From NCBI GenBank assembly GCA_003245395.1, contig QKDF01000198.1, positions 1 to 20,954 on the forward strand: 20,954 nucleotides of DNA. Direction: 5' to 3'. The DNA is from Clostridia bacterium. GTDB lineage: Bacteria; Bacillota; Clostridia; Oscillospirales; Oscillospiraceae. Made by a program: the position numbers and the translations under genes. Shown here one piece after another: positions 7,945 to 16,737 of this stretch; the first letter of the stretch is position 1, and every line of letters starts with the position of its first letter. The notes under the pieces were generated by a model. The model worked only from the letters and a program-made list of their open reading frames with translations, did not search any database and had not been told where the DNA came from.

Positions 7945-9354
7945 TCAGTTCTCCGCGCGGTACACGGCCTTCATGCCGCGATAGGTCTCGTAGCAGTCCA
8001 GCTTGGACACCGTCTCAAACGGAGAGTGCATGGACAGCACGGGCACGCCCGCGTCCAGCGTGTTGATGTTGCGGTTGGCCATATACATGGCCACGGTGCC
8101 GCCGCCGCCGGCGTCCACCTTGCCCAGCTCCGCAATCTGCCACAGAACGCCGTCCTGATCGAACAGCTCCCGCACATAGGCCACGATTTCGGCGCTGGCG
8201 TCGGACGAACCGGCCTTGCCCCGCGCGCCGGTGTACTTGCACAGGCCGATGCCGTGGTTCAGGAACGCGGCGTTGCGCTTTTCGTACACCTCTGCAAAGT
8301 CGGGGTCAAATGCCGCCGTCACGTCGGCGGAGAGGCAGAACGACTGCTCATAGCAGGCCCGCACGGGCACGCTCTGGGTGTCGCACAGATCCTCCATAAA
8401 GGTGTCGAACGCGGCGGACTGCATGCCCGTCACGCCGTCGGAGCCGATCTCCTCCTTGTCCGCCAGGATGCACACGGAGGTCTTTGCCGGCGTCTCGTCC
8501 AGATCGAGAAGCGCCCGGAACGCCGCGTAGGCGCACACCCGGTCATCGTGGCCGTAAGCGCCGATCATGGACCGGTCCAGGCCCACGTCGCAGGCGTTCC
8601 ACGCCGGAACGGCCTCCAGCTCGGCGGAGGTGAGGTCGCTCTCCGTGATGCCGTACTTCTCGTAGAGGATCTTCATCACGGCCAGCTTCACCCGGTCGGG
8701 CTTCTCGTCCCCCGTCAGGGGACGGCTGCCCAGCAGCAGGTTCATGGACTCGCCGGAGAACGCCTCGCCCAGGGGCTTTTTGTTCTGCTCACCGCCCAGA
8801 TGGGGCAGCAGGTCGGTGATCACCAGACGGGGATCATCGTCATCCTCGCCCACGGAGACCTCCACCAGATTTCCGTCCTTGAGCGCCACCACGCCGTGAA
8901 GCTCCAGAGGGATGGTGGACCACTGATACTTGCGGATGCCGCCGTAGTAGTGGGTCTTGAAATAAGCCAGCTCCGTGTCCTGATAAAGCGGATTGGGCTT
9001 CAAATCCAAGCGGGGGGAGTCAATGTGGGCGGCGGAGATCTGCGTGCCCTGATCCAGCGGCTTTTTGCCGATGTGGGCCAGCAGCAGGCTCTTGCCCCGG
9101 TTGTTGCGGTAGACCTTGTCGCCGGTTTTCAGCTCCATACCGCGGACGAAGGGCTTGAAGCCCGCGGCCTCCGCCTGCTTTACCAGCTCGCGGACAGACT
9201 CCCGCTCCGTCTTGGCGCAGCTGAGAAATTTCTTATAGTCCCGGCAGTAGTCCTCCATGGCGTCGTCCCGAACAGGGGGCGTGCGGTCGTACCCGTTCTT
9301 GCGGTCGTCCAGCAGGGTCTCCCGCAGCTTCTTCAGCTCGTTATTTTCTTCCAT
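7945..9354 (-). CDS. apeB: M18-family zinc aminopeptidase
   Basis: This is a cytosolic metallo-aminopeptidase of family M18 (aspartyl aminopeptidase/aminopeptidase I type) that trims N-terminal residues from peptides using two metal ions. The 469 residues fit the family. The metal and catalytic residues are all visible: His110 and Asp112 in AAHIDSPRLDLK, the bridging Asp in AYGHDDR (266-272), Glu301/Glu302 in DKEEIGS, Asp344 in SADV, and His443 in MHSPFE. A GGGGT turn lies at 416-420. The ATG has AAGGAGG 11 bases ahead, within the end of the upstream fusion gene; the two coding regions overlap by 14 bases, suggesting coupling. It is the last gene of the long minus-strand run and ends at a strong terminator. 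The symbol apeB follows the family; substrate preference (acidic or other) cannot be read from sequence. Confidence 0.93.
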   Translation of the reverse strand: MEENNELKKLRETLLDDRKNGYDRTPPVRDDAMEDYCRDYKKFLSCAKTERESVRELVKQAEAAGFKPFVRGMELKTGDKVYRNNRGKSLLLAHIGKKPLDQGTQISAAHIDSPRLDLKPNPLYQDTELAYFKTHYYGGIRKYQWSTIPLELHGVVALKDGNLVEVSVGEDDDDPRLVITDLLPHLGGEQNKKPLGEAFSGESMNLLLGSRPLTGDEKPDRVKLAVMKILYEKYGITESDLTSAELEAVPAWNACDVGLDRSMIGAYGHDDRVCAYAAFRALLDLDETPAKTSVCILADKEEIGSDGVTGMQSAAFDTFMEDLCDTQSVPVRACYEQSFCLSADVTAAFDPDFAEVYEKRNAAFLNHGIGLCKYTGARGKAGSSDASAEIVAYVRELFDQDGVLWQIAELGKVDAGGGGTVAMYMANRNINTLDAGVPVLSMHSPFETVSKLDCYETYRGMKAVYRAEN

Positions 9355-11014
9355 TTGCTTTATCCTCCTTAATCTGCTCGATCAGCTTGGTGAAAAACTC
9401 CTTTGCCTGGGTGAGAAATTCCTCCGCGGTCTCCGCATCGTTGCGCAGTTCAAAATCGCACTTTCCGCGGTAAAATTCATCCGGCTTTTGGGCGGAAATC
9501 CGCAGCCGGGCGTATTGCTCCTCGATCCCGTCCCGGGCCATGATGCGCCGCACCCGCAGCTCCACGGGAGAGGTGACGGCCACCGTCCGGTCGCACAGGG
9601 CGTCGGTGCCGGACTCAACCAGGTTGATGGCGTCCAGCGCGATCACGCGGGTCGGAGCGGCGGCGATCCGCCGCTGCAGCTCCGGCCGGATGCGGCGGAA
9701 CACGATATGGTTGAGCTGATCCAAGCGGTCGGGATCGGCAAACACCTGCTGCCCCAGCGCCTTGCGGTCCAGCACCCCGTCGGCGTCGAACACGGTCTCG
9801 CCAAAGGTGGCGGCGATGTCGCCCCGCAGCTCCTCGCTGGAGCGGAGCATCTCATAATAGACCCGGTCGCAGTCGATCACCGTGCCACCCAGTGCCTCAA
9901 TGGCCCGCAGGGCGGTGGTCTTGCCCGCGCCGGTGCCGCCGGTCAGACCCAGGATCACCTGCTCGTCCTCCAGATCGATCACATGGAAGCCCGCGGCCTT
10001 TTTCAGCCGGTTGCTCACGGCCAGCCCCAGTCCCCGGTTGTCGGGACACTGGGCCAGAATCTCCGTCACATCGCATCCGTCAAAGGCCCGCAGGGCGTCA
10101 AACACCCGCTGCGCCTGTATCGCCTTGTCGTCGCTGGGGCCAAGGCACCGCTTTTCATAGCCGGCGAACAGGCCGTCGAATTCATCGAAGCAGATCACAC
10201 CCATGCCGGGCTTTAAGCGGGCCGCGATCTCCTGCGCCGTGCACCGGGGATTGCCCGTGAACACGGTCACCGGCGCCTTGGGCGCATAGTGGCGGTACTT
10301 CATGCCGGGAGCCTTGGGCTGCTCGCCCTCCTTCAGCGGTGTGGTAACCGCCTTATCAACTTCAATCTTGCCGATGATCCGCTCCAGATCCTCCAGAGGC
10401 AGTCCGCCCGGACGCAGCAGCCGCGGCGGGTCCACGGTCAGATCCAGAATCGTGGACTCCACCCCCACCGTGCAGGGGCCGCCGTCCACCACGCCGTCAA
10501 TCTTACCGTTCATGTCCTCCATGACGTCGTCCGCCGTGGTGCAGCTGGGCCGACCGGAGGAGTTGGCCGAGGGCGCCGCGACCGGCACGCCGGCCTCCCG
10601 AATGATGGCCAGCGTCACCGGATGGTTGGGGCAGCGCATGCCCACGGTGTCCAGCCCCGCCGTGGTGCGGTCGGGCACGACGGGTCTGCGCTTCAAAATC
10701 ATAGTCAGCGGGCCGGGCCAAAATTTCCGCGCCAGCACGTAGGCCAAAGGCGGTACGTCGGCGCAGTATCGGGGCAGCCACTGGGGCCCGGGCACATGGA
10801 GAATGAGAGGGTTGTCCTGGGGACGGCCCTTTGCCTCGAAAATGCCCAGAACGGCTTTTTCGTCCAGGCCGTTGGCGGCCAGGCCATACACCGTCTCGGT
10901 GGGAATACCCAGCAGGCCGCCGTTCCGGAGGATCTGCGCCGCCAGAGCGATCTTGTCCTCCACGCTCTTTTGCTGGCCGCGGGTATCGGTTAAGTCAATG
11001 CGAATTGTATCCAT
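9341..11014 (-). CDS. tsaC-coaE: Fusion: threonylcarbamoyl-AMP synthase (Sua5/TsaC) + dephospho-CoA kinase (CoaE)
   Basis: One uninterrupted 557-residue frame joins two enzymes. Residues 1-215 are a YrdC/TsaC domain that makes threonylcarbamoyl-AMP from threonine, bicarbonate and ATP for tRNA t6A37, with PTETVYGL (38-45), KGRPQDNPL (62-70) and SANSSG (149-154). APGMKYRHYAP (235-245) starts the Sua5 C-terminal domain, which ends with NRGLGLAVSNRL and VIDL near 348. The dephospho-CoA kinase begins a few residues later: P-loop GGTGAGKTT (359-367), DCD (381-383) for substrate, and a lid with RDG (494-496) and RISAQKP (505-511). The usual HP after the LxxIxx stretch is replaced by FR (439-440), so this kinase is diverged. 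AGAGG precedes the ATG. It lies 45 bases after prfA and overlaps apeB. Both activities are expected but unproven. Confidence 0.9.
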   Translation of the reverse strand: MDTIRIDLTDTRGQQKSVEDKIALAAQILRNGGLLGIPTETVYGLAANGLDEKAVLGIFEAKGRPQDNPLILHVPGPQWLPRYCADVPPLAYVLARKFWPGPLTMILKRRPVVPDRTTAGLDTVGMRCPNHPVTLAIIREAGVPVAAPSANSSGRPSCTTADDVMEDMNGKIDGVVDGGPCTVGVESTILDLTVDPPRLLRPGGLPLEDLERIIGKIEVDKAVTTPLKEGEQPKAPGMKYRHYAPKAPVTVFTGNPRCTAQEIAARLKPGMGVICFDEFDGLFAGYEKRCLGPSDDKAIQAQRVFDALRAFDGCDVTEILAQCPDNRGLGLAVSNRLKKAAGFHVIDLEDEQVILGLTGGTGAGKTTALRAIEALGGTVIDCDRVYYEMLRSSEELRGDIAATFGETVFDADGVLDRKALGQQVFADPDRLDQLNHIVFRRIRPELQRRIAAAPTRVIALDAINLVESGTDALCDRTVAVTSPVELRVRRIMARDGIEEQYARLRISAQKPDEFYRGKCDFELRNDAETAEEFLTQAKEFFTKLIEQIKEDKANGRK

Positions 11015-11059
11015 GTTTCAATGCCTCTTTTATATCTTCACGACGGTATCGTCGGCGAT

Positions 11060-12115
11060 TTACTCCCCTTTGAGCTTCTCCGCCTGCTCGGCGGTGATGA
11101 GGGCATCGATCAGCTCGTCCAATGCCCCGTCCATAACTGCGGGCAGCTTATAGAGCGTCAGGCCGATGCGGTGATCTGTCACCCGGCCCTGGGGGAAGTT
11201 ATAGGTGCGGATGCGCTCGGAACGGTCACCGCTGCCCACCTGGCTTTTGCGCTGCGCCGCCTGTTCGGCGGCGGCCTTGGCCTGTTCGGCCTCGTAGAGC
11301 CGGGAGCGCAGAACCTTCATGGCCTTTTCCTTGTTTTTGTACTGGCTGCGCTCCTCCTGGCACTCCACCACCGTGCCGGTGGGCAGGTGGGTGATGCGGA
11401 TGGCGGACTCGGTTTTGTTGATGTGCTGTCCCCCCGCGCCGGAGGAACGGTAGGTATCGATCTGCAGATCGCCCGGGGCGATGGAAAACTCCACCTCTTC
11501 CGCCTCGGGCAGCACCGCCACGGTGGCGGCGCTGGTGTGGATGCGGCCGCCGGATTCCGTCTCCGGCACACGCTGAACCCGGTGGACGCCGCTTTCAAAC
11601 TTCAGACGGGACCAGGCGCCCTCTCCCTCTACGAGGAAGCTGCACTCCTTGATGCCGCCCAGCTCCGTGCGGTTCTCGTTCACCGGCTCGATGTGCCAGC
11701 CCCGGTTTTCGGCGTACATGGTGTACATCCGGTACAGCGACCCGGCGAACAGGGCACTCTCCTCCCCGCCCACGCCGCCGCGGATCTCCATGACCACATT
11801 CCGGCTGCCGTTGGGGTCCCGGGGCAGCAGCAAAATCCGCAGCTCCTGCTCCAGGCGCTCCGCCTCGGCCTTGGCCTCGGCCAGCTCCTCCTGGGCCATC
11901 TCCTTGAATTCGGGGTCGGAGAGCAGTTCCTCTGCCTCCTGTCTGTGCTTCAATGCCCGCTCGTAGGCCCGATAGGCCAGGGCGACAGGCTCCAATTCCT
12001 TGCGCTCCCGGTTGACCTGCTTGAGCTTTTCCGCGTCGGCGTAGACCGACGGGTCGCCCAGCTGGGCCTCCAGCGCGTCAAACCGCAGGGCAATGTCCCT
12101 GAGCTGTTCCAGCAT
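11060..12115 (-). CDS. prfA: Peptide chain release factor 1
   Basis: RF1 recognises UAA and UAG in the ribosomal A site and triggers release of the finished protein. The 351 residues are normal (E. coli 360). The codon-reading PxT tripeptide reads Pro184-Glu-Thr186 within RVPETESGG, where E. coli has PAT. The catalytic GGQ is at 228-230 in [17 protein letters not shown]. An N-terminal helical domain (1-100) and a basic C-terminal tail region with [16 protein letters not shown] are present. The ATG has AAAGGAGAG upstream. It lies 40 bases after the flavodoxin gene and 45 bases before the tsaC-coaE fusion. The methyltransferase gene prmC, which modifies the GGQ glutamine and often follows prfA, is not next to it here. 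Confidence 0.97.
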   Translation of the reverse strand: MLEQLRDIALRFDALEAQLGDPSVYADAEKLKQVNRERKELEPVALAYRAYERALKHRQEAEELLSDPEFKEMAQEELAEAKAEAERLEQELRILLLPRDPNGSRNVVMEIRGGVGGEESALFAGSLYRMYTMYAENRGWHIEPVNENRTELGGIKECSFLVEGEGAWSRLKFESGVHRVQRVPETESGGRIHTSAATVAVLPEAEEVEFSIAPGDLQIDTYRSSGAGGQHINKTESAIRITHLPTGTVVECQEERSQYKNKEKAMKVLRSRLYEAEQAKAAAEQAAQRKSQVGSGDRSERIRTYNFPQGRVTDHRIGLTLYKLPAVMDGALDELIDALITAEQAEKLKGE

Positions 12116-12155
12116 GGCTGTTCTCTCCTTTCAAATGTCTGAAAAGAGAGTGCGC

Positions 12156-12644
12156 CTACTGCTCCTCCAGAAACGCGCGGGTCTGGCGCAGGAACTCCTC
12201 CTGCCAAAACCGATAGCCCACGGAGCCGCTGCGCAGCGACACCGCCGTCTTGTGAGACCGGGGCAGATACTCGTCCATCTGCTCGTAGACCTCCTCGAAC
12301 TTGCCCTCGCTGCTCCGCAGCACCACGAAGGACACGGCGTTCAGACGTCCGCCGTACTCCTTCAAAAACGACCGCACCACGCTGCAGCAGCGGCCCGCCC
12401 AGACGGGCGTGCCCACGATTACCAGACGGTAATCCTCCAGCGGACGCTCGGTCTCGAAGCGGGAGACCGGCTCCGGCGTCTGGCGCATGGCGTCCATTCC
12501 GCAGCGGATCAGGCCCTTCCAGCCGCCGCGGTCCACCGTGTCCGTCAGCGGGACGATCTCCGCCCCCAGCTCGGCGGCCAATTCTTCCATGGCCTTTCTG
12601 GTGTTCCCCGTCCGGGAGTAATACATACATAAAATATCGCTCAT
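12156..12644 (-). CDS. Flavodoxin-family protein
   Basis: This 162-residue single-domain flavodoxin fold probably binds FMN and carries electrons or acts as a small reductase. The phosphate-binding loop YYSRTGNT is at residues 8-15. The second flavin loop is suggested by VGTPVWAGRCC (77-87), and the third by the FVVLRSSEG stretch. No signal peptide is seen, so it should be cytosolic. The ATG has CAGGAGG upstream. It sits 37 bases after the YdcF-like gene and 40 before prfA, so it belongs to the same run; nothing in the neighbours names its redox partner. An NAD(P)H:quinone-type or plain flavodoxin role cannot be told apart by reading. Confidence 0.85.
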   Translation of the reverse strand: MSDILCMYYSRTGNTRKAMEELAAELGAEIVPLTDTVDRGGWKGLIRCGMDAMRQTPEPVSRFETERPLEDYRLVIVGTPVWAGRCCSVVRSFLKEYGGRLNAVSFVVLRSSEGKFEEVYEQMDEYLPRSHKTAVSLRSGSVGYRFWQEEFLRQTRAFLEEQ

Positions 12645-12681
12645 CGGCTCTCGCCTCCTGTTTTTCTTTGGAAATCGCCGT

Positions 12682-13452
12682 TTACCCCAGCACTGCCAGA
12701 GCCGTCACCGCGAACGCTTCGCGGGTATAGTAGTTCACCGTCAGCCACCGCCAGGGCAGCTCCGCCGGGACGCCCACAATCTCCCCGAAGCCGGCCCGCC
12801 GGGCAAGCATTCCCGCCCGGAAGATATGGAAATCGCTGCTGACCACCGCCACTGTCGCCGTGGAGATATCCACGCCGTAGTCCTGCAAAAGCACCTTGGA
12901 ATTTGCGAAATTCTCCGCCGTGGACGTGGAGTTCTCCTCCAGAATCAGGTGCTCCGGGTCCACGCCCCGATCCGTCAGGGCCGTGTACATGGCCTGGGCC
13001 TCCGTGATGTCCTCACCCGGCCCCTGTCCGCCCGAGAGCACAACCGGAACCCCCGGATGCGCCTTCAGATAATCCGCCGCCGCGTCCATGCGGGTGCTCA
13101 GCGCCAGAGAGGGTGTCGTTCCGTTGACCCCGGCCCCCAGGACAATCACGGCCTGAACGGGGGTGTCGGTGTTATCCGCCTCGCCCGCCCGAATGATGAA
13201 AAATTCCAGTCCGGCGAAGTAGATGATCCCCAAAATCAGCGCCGCGCGATAAATCTGCAGCACCAGCCAGCCCACATGGGAATGCTCCGACCACAGGCAC
13301 AGCAGCGCGGTGACTACGCATAATCCGGCGATGCCGGCGCACAAATAGGAGGAAAACCGCATTCCCGGCACAAACCGGATGCCCGCTCCCGCCGCCATGA
13401 ACACCACCGTCCAGATCAGCGGAATCCGGACGTAGCGCGACATCCGCCTCAT
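12682..13452 (-). CDS. YdcF/ElyC/SanA-family (DUF218) membrane protein
   Basis: This is a 256-residue protein with three hydrophobic helices (about 9-27, 33-53 and 61-87) followed by a DUF218 domain (about 98-240). The domain shows VIVLGAGV (102-109), LSGGQGPGEDITEAQAM (139-155) with the usual acidic and Ser-Gly-Gly-Gln residues, EENSTSTAEN (172-181) and SSDFHIFRA (205-213). Relatives (SanA, ElyC, YdcF) are linked to envelope integrity and to lipid-carrier or peptidoglycan steps, but their chemistry is not settled. The domain probably faces outward, by family analogy. I chose the ATG that overlaps the ABC-F stop as ATGA, with GGAGG seven bases ahead; a second ATG nine bases on is possible. 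Its place in a ddl-murF run fits an envelope function. Confidence 0.82.
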   Translation of the reverse strand: MRRMSRYVRIPLIWTVVFMAAGAGIRFVPGMRFSSYLCAGIAGLCVVTALLCLWSEHSHVGWLVLQIYRAALILGIIYFAGLEFFIIRAGEADNTDTPVQAVIVLGAGVNGTTPSLALSTRMDAAADYLKAHPGVPVVLSGGQGPGEDITEAQAMYTALTDRGVDPEHLILEENSTSTAENFANSKVLLQDYGVDISTATVAVVSSDFHIFRAGMLARRAGFGEIVGVPAELPWRWLTVNYYTREAFAVTALAVLG

Positions 13453-15350
13453 GCCTCCGCCTCCATGGACAGCGCCTCCCACTTCTCGTAAAGGGCGTCC
13501 AGCTCGGCCTGGGCTTCGTTTTTCTCCGCCAGCAGGGCGTTGAGTTTCTCATAGTCGCAGGCCGCCGCCTCCATATCCGTATCCAGCGCGGCAAGGCGCT
13601 CCTCGGCCTTGGCGATGTCCCGCTCACAGATGACCAATTGCTTTTTGGCCGCCTGCTGCGCCCGGCCGCTCCGGGGCTTGTCCTCTTTCTGCTTTTTCTC
13701 CGCTTTAGCCGCGGATACAGGCGCGGGGGCCGCGGCCTCCTTCGCCTTTTCCGCCCGGTACTGGGCAAAGCCCATGGGCCAGTCGGTGATGGTGCCGTTC
13801 TCCAGCTCCCAGATGCGGGTGGCGAAGCGGTTGATAAAGTACCGGTCGTGGGAGACGAACAGCAGCGTCCCGTCATAGGATTCCACCGCATCCTCGATCC
13901 ACTCCCGGGAGTCGATGTCCAGATGGTTCGTCGGCTCGTCCAGGATCAGAAAGTTGATCTCGTCGTCCATCAGCATGCACAGCCGCAGGCGGCTCTGCTC
14001 TCCGCCGGAAAGAACGCTGACGGACTTGAACACGTCCTCGCCCCGGAAATCGTAGGCCGCCAGGCGGTTGCGGGCGCTCTGGGCCGTCATGCCCCTCTTC
14101 GCGTCCATCATGTTCTCCACCAGGTTCCAGTCCGGATGTTTAAAATGGATGATCTGGGGCAGGCAGGCAAGCCGTACCTGCGGCCCCAGGCGGATGCGGC
14201 CGTCGTCGGGCCACTCCTCCTCCAGAATCATTTTAATCAGGGTGGATTTGCCCGTGCCGTTGTCGCCGATCAGGGCGATGCGCTCGCCGCCCTCCACCTT
14301 TAAATTGATGCCGTCAAACAGCGTCCGCCCGTCGAAGCCCTTGGCCACGCTGCGCAGGGAGAGCACCTCGTCCCCCTGAAAATCCGCCGAGGAGAAACGG
14401 GCGTCCATCTTCCGCCGCGCCGTGGGTTTGGCGGTAGTGCGCATCCGCTCGATGCGCTTTTCCATGGAGAACGCCCGCTTATGCAGGGCGTCGTTGCCCA
14501 TGAAGGCCCACAGATGGAGCTTTTCCGCCGCCTCGGTCAGCTGGGCGATCTTGGCCTGCTCTTTTTCGTACTGCTTCATGCGCTCCTGGAAGCGGCGCTC
14601 CTTTTCAATGGCGTAAAAGCTGTAATTCCCGCTGTAAAACTCGGCCTTGCCCCCGTCGATCTCGATGATCCGGGTCACCACCCGGTCGAGGAAATACCGG
14701 TCATGGGAGATGGCCACCACCGTGCCCTGAAAGCGGGAGATATAGTCCTCCAGCCATTCCGTGGCGTGAAGATCCAAATGGTTTGTAGGCTCGTCCAGCA
14801 GCAGGATATCCGTGTCCTCCAGCAGCAGGCGCGCCAGGTTGACCCGGGTTTTCTCCCCGCCGGAGAGCAGGGCAAACGGCCGGTCGCGCATCGCCGCCGG
14901 GATGGACAGGCCGTTTGCCACCTTGTTGACGGCCACCTCGGTATCATAGCCGCCGAAGGCCTCGAACCGCTCGCTCAAAGCCCCGTAGCGGCGCAGGATG
15001 GCCGGGTCGGTCTCCCCCGCCGCCATCCGGGCGGCCAGCTGCTCCATCTCCTCCGCAAGGGCGTGGAGCCGGGCGAAGGCCGTGCGCAGCACGTCCTCCA
15101 CCGTGTACTCCGCCGGGTAGACGGGAATCTGGGAAATCAAGCCCAGACGCCGCCCCTTGCCCAGGCTTACCGCGCCCGTGTCGTAATCCAGCTCCCCTGT
15201 CAGGATGCGGAACAGGGTGGTCTTGCCGGCGCCGTTGCGGCCCAGCAGACCCACCCGCTCCCCCTGGTCGATCTGGAACGTGAGGTCATCCAATATTTTT
15301 TTTTCCAAATCGAAGGACTTGACCAGCCCCTCTACCTGGATCTCGATCAT
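13449..15350 (-). CDS. ABC-F family ribosome-associated ATPase
   Basis: This is a soluble twin ATPase of 633 residues without membrane segments, the pattern of ABC-F factors that bind the ribosomal E site and relieve stalled translation. Domain 1 has Walker A GRNGAGKTT (37-45), signature LLSGGEK (161-167) and Walker B LLLDEPTNHLD (183-193). Domain 2 has GDNGTGKST (362-370), LSGGEQ (447-452) and LILDEPTNHLD (468-478). A helical linker (about 245-320) is the ribosome-reaching arm. A Lys/Ala-rich spacer (535-570) and a C-terminal coiled coil (570-633) resemble the Uup/YdiF branch. The start is an ATG three bases after the murF stop, with GGAG overlapping that stop. It overlaps the next gene by four bases. 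An antibiotic-protection role is possible in this superfamily but nothing here favours it. Confidence 0.93.
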   Translation of the reverse strand: MIEIQVEGLVKSFDLEKKILDDLTFQIDQGERVGLLGRNGAGKTTLFRILTGELDYDTGAVSLGKGRRLGLISQIPVYPAEYTVEDVLRTAFARLHALAEEMEQLAARMAAGETDPAILRRYGALSERFEAFGGYDTEVAVNKVANGLSIPAAMRDRPFALLSGGEKTRVNLARLLLEDTDILLLDEPTNHLDLHATEWLEDYISRFQGTVVAISHDRYFLDRVVTRIIEIDGGKAEFYSGNYSFYAIEKERRFQERMKQYEKEQAKIAQLTEAAEKLHLWAFMGNDALHKRAFSMEKRIERMRTTAKPTARRKMDARFSSADFQGDEVLSLRSVAKGFDGRTLFDGINLKVEGGERIALIGDNGTGKSTLIKMILEEEWPDDGRIRLGPQVRLACLPQIIHFKHPDWNLVENMMDAKRGMTAQSARNRLAAYDFRGEDVFKSVSVLSGGEQSRLRLCMLMDDEINFLILDEPTNHLDIDSREWIEDAVESYDGTLLFVSHDRYFINRFATRIWELENGTITDWPMGFAQYRAEKAKEAAAPAPVSAAKAEKKQKEDKPRSGRAQQAAKKQLVICERDIAKAEERLAALDTDMEAAACDYEKLNALLAEKNEAQAELDALYEKWEALSMEAEA

Positions 15351-15353
15351 AAA

Positions 15354-16736
15354 TTACTCCGTATACTCCTGGTCTTTCAGGAAATTCACAATGGTTTCAA
15401 AGTGCATGGAGAAATGGGACGCCTTCACCAGCGCGCTGGTGTCCGGCCCGAACTGGCGCAGCAGCTCTCCCTGGGCGGAATCCTTGTCGGGGTAATGCAC
15501 CGCATCCCCGCCCGAGGCGACGACGCCCTCGTAGATTTTCTCCGCCTTGGGGCCGATGGCAATGACGAAGTCGATGCCCAGCATGGCCGCCAGTGCGCCG
15601 ATGTTGTAGTGCGCGGCTTCGGTATGATCCCCCAGCTCGCCCATGTCGCCTAAGATGGCCAGCTTGCGGCTGCCGGTGCTTTTGGCCAGCACCTCCAGCC
15701 CCGCGGCCACGGACTGGGGATTCGCGTTGTAGCAGTCGTTGAGGATAATCCGGTTTCCCGGCAGGCGAACGACCTCCATCCGGGAGCCGACGCCCTGGAA
15801 CGCGGCCACGCCCCGGACAATCTCATCATAGGTCAGGCCCAGCCGTTCGCCGATGGCCACGGCCATGGACGCGCAGTACACCAGATGCTCTCCCGGCGCA
15901 TGGATGGTCAGGGCATACGTGGCCCTTTTCGTGGTGACGATGCAGTTCGTCCCGTCCAAACCGTGGTCGGCCACCTCCCGCACCCGGACGTTGCAGCCCT
16001 CGGACTGACCGCACAGCAGCGTATCAAAGGGCCGGTGCACGGTGCGCAGCAGGGCATCGTCCCCGTTGAGCACCGCAAGGCCGTCGGGTTTGAGGAAGTC
16101 GAAAATCTCGCACTTGGCATTCAAAATCCCCTCCCGACTGCCCAGAAACTCGATGTGGGCGTCGCCGACGTTGGAGATCACGGCGATGTCCGGGCGCACC
16201 ATCTCACCAAGATAGTGAATTTCCCCAAAGTGGTTCATGCCGGTTTCGATCACGGCGGCCTGATGCTCCGGCCCAAGGCCCAGCAGCGTCAGGGGTGTGC
16301 CTATGTCATTGTTGTAATTCTGTGGTGTTTTGAGGATGTTGAACTTCTGGGACAGCACCGCGGCGATCATCTCCTTGGTGGTCGTCTTGCCCACCGAGCC
16401 GGTGATCTGGACGAAGGGGATGGAAAAGCGGCTGCGGTAATCCGCCGCCAGGTTTTTCAGCGCCAGACGGGTGTCGTCTACCTTAATATAAAATTTATCG
16501 CTTTGCAGATCCTCCGGCAGACGGGCGCACAGCGTCCCCGCCGCGCCCGCGCGCAGCGCCGTGTCGATGAAGTCGTGGCCGTCAAAATTCTCTCCCACCA
16601 CGGGGACAAACAGCGACCCCGGTGTGACGGCGCGGCTGTCGGTACAGACGGAGGTGACGGCGGCGGCATCTTCCCTGGGATTCCACCAGACGCCGCCGGT
16701 GGCCCGCTCGATTTCTCTGATTGTGAGTGGCAGCAT
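15354..16736 (-). CDS. murF: UDP-MurNAc-tripeptide:D-Ala-D-Ala ligase
   Basis: MurF adds D-alanyl-D-alanine to UDP-MurNAc-tripeptide, finishing the cytoplasmic peptidoglycan precursor. The 460 residues are typical. The N-terminal substrate domain contains TDSR (32-35). The ATP loop GSVGKTTTK is at 113-121, then NYNNDIGTPLTLL (140-152) and the ETGMNHFGEI metal/substrate segment (164-173). The C-terminal domain has NDCYNANPQS and LGDMGELG. The ATG is one base after the ddl stop, with GGGAGGAG upstream. Placement directly after ddl is logical, since Ddl makes the dipeptide that MurF uses. No murE or mraY is next to it, so this is a satellite pair outside a full division cluster. Confidence 0.97.
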   Translation of the reverse strand: MLPLTIREIERATGGVWWNPREDAAAVTSVCTDSRAVTPGSLFVPVVGENFDGHDFIDTALRAGAAGTLCARLPEDLQSDKFYIKVDDTRLALKNLAADYRSRFSIPFVQITGSVGKTTTKEMIAAVLSQKFNILKTPQNYNNDIGTPLTLLGLGPEHQAAVIETGMNHFGEIHYLGEMVRPDIAVISNVGDAHIEFLGSREGILNAKCEIFDFLKPDGLAVLNGDDALLRTVHRPFDTLLCGQSEGCNVRVREVADHGLDGTNCIVTTKRATYALTIHAPGEHLVYCASMAVAIGERLGLTYDEIVRGVAAFQGVGSRMEVVRLPGNRIILNDCYNANPQSVAAGLEVLAKSTGSRKLAILGDMGELGDHTEAAHYNIGALAAMLGIDFVIAIGPKAEKIYEGVVASGGDAVHYPDKDSAQGELLRQFGPDTSALVKASHFSMHFETIVNFLKDQEYTE

Positions 16737-16737
16737 C

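Noticed and set aside
7861..9372. Open frame of about 500 codons on the plus strand opposite the M18 aminopeptidase
   Set aside because: The minus-strand protein has all metal ligands and a good start. The plus-strand product is His/Gly/Val-rich without family features and would have to read through the strong terminator at 7897-7933.
9341..11014. Possibility that the tsaC-coaE fusion is a sequencing artefact
   Set aside because: The frame is open throughout, codon use is even, and the junction falls exactly between the two domain ends. I kept it as real but list read data as the refuting test.
13449..15350. ABC-F gene as an acquired antibiotic-resistance factor
   Set aside because: It sits inside a chromosomal housekeeping run with the same base use as its neighbours and has a Uup/YdiF-like layout. 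No mobile element is close.
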